Source: Saccharopolyspora sp. SCSIO 74807 (GTDB lineage Bacteria; Actinomycetota; Actinomycetes; Mycobacteriales; Pseudonocardiaceae). From it: a DNA stretch of 64,000 nt. The stretch's first letter is position 1. Every line of letters starts with the position of its first letter. Below are positions 61,101 to 64,000 of this stretch, one piece after another. The notes below the pieces were generated by a model. The model did no database searches. It was given only the letters and a program-made list of their open reading frames with translations, and was not told the origin of the DNA. The stretch lies in the NCBI RefSeq assembly GCF_037023755.1, contig NZ_CP146100.1:2606501-2670500 (forward strand). The letters run 5' to 3'. The position numbers and the translations under genes are program-made.

Positions 61101-61566
61101 GGCGTTCCTGCTAGCGGCGGTCTTCGCGCTGTGGCTCGGCTACCGGCTGATGAGCCACGGGCACGGCCTCGGCCGCTGGGTTCCCGCCTGCTTCGTCGCA
61201 GCGGCGTTGGTGGCGGTGTTGCTGTGGGCGGCGAACGCCGGTTTCCGGCTCGGGCCGACCGGTGTGGCCGGGGTTGCCGTAGTGCTGACCTGGCTTGCCG
61301 CGTTGGGGTACCGCGCCTCCGGCCGGTTGCTGGCTGCGGTGTTGTCGGCGGCTGTTTTCGCGGTGGCGGTGCTGGTGGTGATCCCGAGGTTCGGTGATAC
61401 CGGCTGGCTGCTGCCGACCACGCTCGTCGCGGCCTACGCGCAGATGGTGCTGCTGTCCAGTGCCGACCTGCTGCGTCCCCGCCCACGGCCGGAACGCTCC
61501 GAAGGCGAAAGCGCGCCGCCCGCCGACGTCCGGGCGAGCGCGCCGACCCCGGCGGCGGAGTCCTGA
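58123..61566 (+). CDS. Large patatin-like phospholipase with membrane C-terminus (DUF3376)
   Basis: 1147 aa from ATG 58123. N-terminal patatin domain: RLALAMRGGASLAVWIGGAVAEI (oxyanion region), nucleophile GASAGG (Ser81) and DGG (Asp275). The middle ~350-900 is a long DUF3376-like helical region, and the C-terminal ~200 residues have five or six membrane helices. Catalytic dyad intact, so lipid acyl hydrolase activity is expected at the membrane. Unusually long for a patatin; conserved in actinobacteria but substrate unknown. Confidence 0.9.
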   Translation: MDGGGAHPAAGRERHTENERELRLALAMRGGASLAVWIGGAVAEIDELRRATAEPREHPWAKLAGLAGYDQVSVDVLAGASAGGLNATLLSASIVYGMPFADMRGLWVRLADLEAMSRAVPRFWQPRPDSLLAGDAYFRAELARLITERVPPAEQARDLGDRLDLLLTATLLDPVLERHFDARSGSLLEQRRTASFHFRHRGRSGQPLSDFGTGKDFPATALQLAEAARATSSFPFAFEPAQVHSGTGAAPPGEPDMFGVFSETATDSRAFRVIDGGVLDNIPVTAAIREMAAVPTERPSTRWLLYLNPEPEVAPEGRGSQLALPVASTALRARMSQESLLADLDALEWHNRAVQRTELRRRSVFAPLLAAEPVARQGVLLAQAAEVQAQNAVVRAELDAQAVLRLLAEPAGTEDGKLLPPVVGDPLAGWSPQAGTRLDRELSGGLARRAAAEPGAVFDDVRGLLSGVQECLDWARDAERWADREQLPVLSACKTALYRLRTFGEVLEGHADRYWINGARMEPIVAAGELADWVQRVAERRDRLQRHLPSPVRPLLGAVLAEVRHGKRFQRALEDFAGELMSIVDSSGADAVPHDPDGVDAVAEANAVLHGIADRISTAVPPRAHVEAPAQCGYDLLERTDRRPETLRALVVLTAPLDVGRVPGDHINFLRVVSDAPSALPFEALARGGASELRVADKVRGGDLGNFGAFLSARWRANDWMWGRLDAASALTELLVAPQRLVRHNADLGASGLAERFRAIVTTPTRQELGEAAESEGWRDFLGELWSKHADQVRAELTALFDAPDQEHALTSTKALVNERLHWTIAARELPFVGTVATGADPGERQEPDVPEPQRLGNDVRRYAVGRQRVGDLGERRTASIAIRSGLIAYRAVRPGSTGVLRFLGRWAMTLVKPLLMAVVLAIAAPRRAALVAFLGAGAVGLTGIGGAVPGVAGHCSPLPLRSSPGCAILPGRGYVHAPFGFAPFQLTAVSAVAFLLAAVFALWLGYRLMSHGHGLGRWVPACFVAAALVAVLLWAANAGFRLGPTGVAGVAVVLTWLAALGYRASGRLLAAVLSAAVFAVAVLVVIPRFGDTGWLLPTTLVAAYAQMVLLSSADLLRPRPRPERSEGESAPPADVRASAPTPAAES

Positions 61567-61583
61567 CCATTACGATCATCGGC

Positions 61584-62603
61584 GTGAGCGCTTTCTCGCA
61601 GCAGCAGACCGTGCGGCCCTCGGCCGCCCCCGGCACCCCGTACCACCTGCTCGCGCGCAACACCGCGCACACCTGGTGGCGGCCGTTGGTCGCGCTGCTC
61701 GTGGCGGTGCTGTTCGCCTTCGTCGCGCTGATCGCGGCGATGACCTTGCTCGTGCTGTTCACGCTGTTCCCGCTCGGCTTCGAGCAGACGCACGCGGCGA
61801 TCCTGCTGGCCGACCCCGCGGTCATCGACAAGGTCCTGCAGGACGATTTCGTGCTGCTGGTGGTGTCGTTCGGCGCGTTGGTCGCACTGCTTCCGCCGGT
61901 GCTGCTGACCACGAAGTGGGTGCAGCAGCGGCCGATGGGCGAACTCGCCGGGGTGGAAGGCCGGTTGCGGTGGCCGTGGCTGGGCGAGTGCCTGCTGCGC
62001 GCCGCGCTCGTGCTCGCGGTGGCGTTCGGCGTTGCCGGGCTGATCAGCTGGATCACCGGCACGCCCACCGGACCTGGCTTCCCCGGCTGGTGGGCCTACG
62101 CGCGGGTGGCGATCCTGGCGCTGCTACTGGTCCCGTTCCAAAGCGCCGCCGAGGAGTTCGTCTTCCGCGGTTTCCTGCTGCAGACCTTCACCGCCTGGTT
62201 CCGCACGCCGTGGCCGGCGATCGTGCTCACCTCCGTGCTGTTCCTCGGCGGGCACGGCTACACCGACCCGCTGGTGTGGTGCGAGTTGCTGGTGATGGCG
62301 GGCGCGATGTGCTGGCTGACCGTGCGCACCGGCGGACTGGAGGCCGCGATCGGCCTGCACGTGGCGAACAACTCGCTGAGCCTGCTGGTCGGCGGCCTCT
62401 CCGGGGTGCCCGGCATCGAGCAGGCGGGCGACTTCGCCGTCGGCGACGTGGTTCCGTTCATCCTCGCCGTGCTCGGCTACTCCTGGTGGACCGACCGGAA
62501 GGCGGCCGGCCGCGCACTGCGCACGGTCACCGGCGGGCGCGCGCCGATCGCACCGTGGTCGTTGCGGGCACCACGCCCCGAGTCGATCTCCACCCCGGGG
62601 TGA
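61584..62603 (+). CDS. CPBP-family intramembrane metalloprotease
   Basis: 339 aa from GTG 61584. About eight membrane helices. CPBP (Abi) motifs: SAAEEFVFRGFLLQTF (EExxxR), LGGHGYTD (His of motif 2; the F-x3-H form is altered here) and LHVANNSLSLL (motif 3). Related to prenyl-protease Rce1. Substrate unknown. Starts 17 bases after the patatin gene and may be on the same transcript. Confidence 0.9.
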   Translation: MSAFSQQQTVRPSAAPGTPYHLLARNTAHTWWRPLVALLVAVLFAFVALIAAMTLLVLFTLFPLGFEQTHAAILLADPAVIDKVLQDDFVLLVVSFGALVALLPPVLLTTKWVQQRPMGELAGVEGRLRWPWLGECLLRAALVLAVAFGVAGLISWITGTPTGPGFPGWWAYARVAILALLLVPFQSAAEEFVFRGFLLQTFTAWFRTPWPAIVLTSVLFLGGHGYTDPLVWCELLVMAGAMCWLTVRTGGLEAAIGLHVANNSLSLLVGGLSGVPGIEQAGDFAVGDVVPFILAVLGYSWWTDRKAAGRALRTVTGGRAPIAPWSLRAPRPESISTPG

Positions 62604-62719
62604 CCGGGTAGCCTGGGGTCAAGGGACAACGGGGCACGAAACGGTCGGTGGCAGAACCCCTGCGGACGACCGGCGTCTCCGCGTCCCGGCAGGTTGTGCG
62701 CTCCACGGAGGTGTCAGCG

Positions 62720-63244
62720 GTGTCCTACCCGTTTTCCGGCCCGGCCCGGTCGGCGCCGGGTTCACCGAACATGCCGACCCCGCCCACGGGGTGGCCGATC
62801 GGTTCCTACGGCACCTACGAAGAAGCGCAGCGCGCGGTCGACCACCTGGTGCAGAGCGATTTCCCGGTGCAGGACGTCACGATCGTCGGCGTGGACCTGA
62901 TGCTGGTCGAACGGATCACCGGGCGGCTGAACTGGACGCGGGTGCTCAGCAGCGGCGCGGCCTCCGGCGCGTGGATCGGGTTGTTCTTCGGGCTGCTGGT
63001 GGCCTGGTCGGCCACCTCCGGCGGCAACCTGCTCGGCTCCGTGCTGGTGGGGCTGGGCGGCGGTGTGCTGGTGGGGCTGGTGTTCGCCGCCGCCGGTTAC
63101 GCCTCGATGCGCGGCCGCCGCGACTTCTCCTCCGCCAGCCAGCTCGTCGCGGGCCGCTACGACGTGCTCGCCCAACCCCGGCACGCCGAACAGGGCCGCA
63201 ACCTGCTGGCCCGGCTGGCGATGCGCCCGCAACCTTCGCAGTAG
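62720..63244 (+). CDS. General stress protein 17M-like domain membrane protein
   Basis: 174 aa from GTG 62720; GGAGG eight bases upstream decides over GTG 62648. N-terminal GSYGTYEEAQRAVDHLVQSDFPVQDVTIVGVDL is the GSP17M/YflT domain. Two glycine-rich membrane helices follow (SGAWIGLFFGLLVAW, VLVGLGGGVLVGLVFAAAGY). Found near mrp/MgtE-N genes in mycobacteria (Rv1234-like). Role in stress or membrane organisation is inferred only. Confidence 0.88.
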   Translation: MSYPFSGPARSAPGSPNMPTPPTGWPIGSYGTYEEAQRAVDHLVQSDFPVQDVTIVGVDLMLVERITGRLNWTRVLSSGAASGAWIGLFFGLLVAWSATSGGNLLGSVLVGLGGGVLVGLVFAAAGYASMRGRRDFSSASQLVAGRYDVLAQPRHAEQGRNLLARLAMRPQPSQ

Positions 63245-63254
63245 CGCGGCGGGG

Positions 63255-63719
63255 TCAGGGGCCTGCGAACTGCTGGACCCAGTAGTGGCCGTAGCGGCTG
63301 TGCGGCGAGTAGCCGTGGCCGACGCCGATGCTGGTGTAGGCGCAGTCCTCGATGTTCGCGCGATGGCCGGGGCTGTTCATCCACTGCTGGAACGTGCCGT
63401 CCGCGGCCCCGCGGCCCGCGGCGATGTTCTCGCCGACCCGCCCGGCGCCGGGCAGCAGGTGCAGCAGCCGGCTCAACGGCCGGGAATGCGCGAAGTAGTC
63501 GTGCCCGGCCATGTCACCGGCGTGATCGCCTGCCGTGCCCATCAGCCGCGGATCGGGGACGAGCGGGCCGCAGCCCGCCGCCGCCCTGGCCTGGTTGGTG
63601 AGCTCGACGATCCGGGCATCCGCAGGAATCCGCGGGTGCGCCTGCGCGGGCACGGCCGTGCACAGGACGATCAGCACGGGCGCGAGCAGGGCGCCGCCGG
63701 GACGCTTGGGGACGAACAT
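63255..63719 (-). CDS. Secreted CAP-domain (SCP/PR-1-like) protein
   Basis: 154 aa from ATG 63719; SD AAGGAG eight bases upstream. Sec signal peptide (LLAPVLIVLCTAVPAQA). CAP motifs: VELTNQARAAAGCGPLVPDPRLMGTAGDHAGDMA with HDYFAHSRP, ENIAAGRG, WMNSPGHRANIED and YGHYWVQQFAG. The CAP His residues are present. Role of bacterial CAP proteins is unclear; probably sterol/lipid binding or cell-wall association. Convergent with the GSP17M gene. Confidence 0.92.
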   Translation of the reverse strand: MFVPKRPGGALLAPVLIVLCTAVPAQAHPRIPADARIVELTNQARAAAGCGPLVPDPRLMGTAGDHAGDMAGHDYFAHSRPLSRLLHLLPGAGRVGENIAAGRGAADGTFQQWMNSPGHRANIEDCAYTSIGVGHGYSPHSRYGHYWVQQFAGP

Positions 63720-63860
63720 CCGCACCACTCCTTGCGCAGCGAGTTTCGGTGCGGGGTTTCTAACCCGGAATCAGCGCGCCGACCGGCGGCGTCCGCGCAA
63801 CGGGTGAGCCGGGCAGGCGGGACGGCTCACCCGGACGGACTCCGGCCGCGTCGTGGGCCC

Positions 63861-63956
63861 TCAGAGCTGCTGCGAGATGATCACGAACAGGGTAAAGATC
63901 CAGCCCATGATCAGCGCGAACAGCAGGGTCAGCTTGTTGGTGGCGAGACGAGTCAT
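63861..63956 (-). CDS. 31-aa single-helix membrane peptide
   Basis: ATG 63956 to TGA 63861; SD GGGAGG lies seven bases upstream. Sequence: short basic head (MTRLATNK) then one hydrophobic helix LTLLFALIMGWIFTLFVII and a QQL tail. Clear ribosome-binding site plus transmembrane pattern make it a credible small gene, well below usual annotation limits. Function unknown; possibly a membrane-protein regulator. Confidence 0.6.
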   Translation of the reverse strand: MTRLATNKLTLLFALIMGWIFTLFVIISQQL

Positions 63957-64000
63957 GACGGTGCCTCCCGGCAGCGTGAGCGAGACGATCGAATCGAACT

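Overview
High-GC actinobacterial chromosome, most likely Pseudonocardiaceae (a Saccharopolyspora- or Amycolatopsis-like genome). This is inferred from strong G/C third-position bias, many GTG/TTG starts, a mycothiol gene (mshB), a sigE-rseA-htrA-tatB stress cluster, and gene order resembling the Mycobacterium tuberculosis Rv1165-Rv1234 region. No rRNA, tRNA or CRISPR array was recognised.

Layout. 1-4470: 3' part of sbcC, alkA, a tiny lipoprotein, ychF. 4452-14744: a ~10.3-kb integrated element of visibly lower GC, bounded by a perfect 17-bp direct repeat formed from the last codons of ychF. It carries a tyrosine integrase, an excisionase-like protein, a winged-helix regulator, a type VII secretion-like pair (EspC-like protein plus WXG/alpha-beta-hydrolase) with a small membrane protein, two further membrane proteins, several tiny Cys-rich proteins, a coupled operon of unknown function and a 500-bp block of hairpins. 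No replication initiator, FtsK-type transfer protein or virion gene was recognised. 14745-18600: a 30-aa CxxCxGxG protein, bioA-bioD, a D-amino-acid-oxidase-like gene and a pterin dehydratase. 18679-22535: TPP riboswitch and thiamine ABC transporter thiB-thiP-thiQ. 22561-25920: GNAT, SRPBCC-NUDIX fusion, a 26-bp tandem repeat, an attenuator-controlled trpS, and a YciI protein.

25965-36708: a Lys-rich small protein, typA, LpqW-like lipoprotein, mshB with a membrane partner, fdxC-dapC, CHAD protein, dapD and dapE (mycothiol and meso-diaminopimelate/lysine synthesis). 36715-45785: SPFH protein, two overlapping LOG-family genes, folP2-like DHPS paralogue, PadR regulator, DivIVA-like protein, SRPBCC, tag, enoyl-CoA hydratase, DUF3117, pepA. 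45810-54123: LysR/MFS divergent pair, then the envelope-stress group tatB, htrA, rseA, sigE with divergent O-methyltransferase, and mrp. 54411-64000: MarR, DUF1003 plus MgtE-N/CBS pair, CitE-like lyase, a 1147-aa patatin with membrane tail, CPBP protease, GSP17M-domain protein, secreted CAP protein and a 31-aa membrane protein.

Main points of interest: (i) the element in ychF, whose insertion swaps the TGA stop for its own TAG and supplies a new terminator; (ii) its ESX-like effector module with a ribosome-binding site buried in a perfect palindrome; (iii) a three-way attenuator with tandem Trp codons ahead of trpS; (iv) a dispersed family of ~50-bp intergenic palindromes. All functions are read from sequence and remembered family features; no database search was run.
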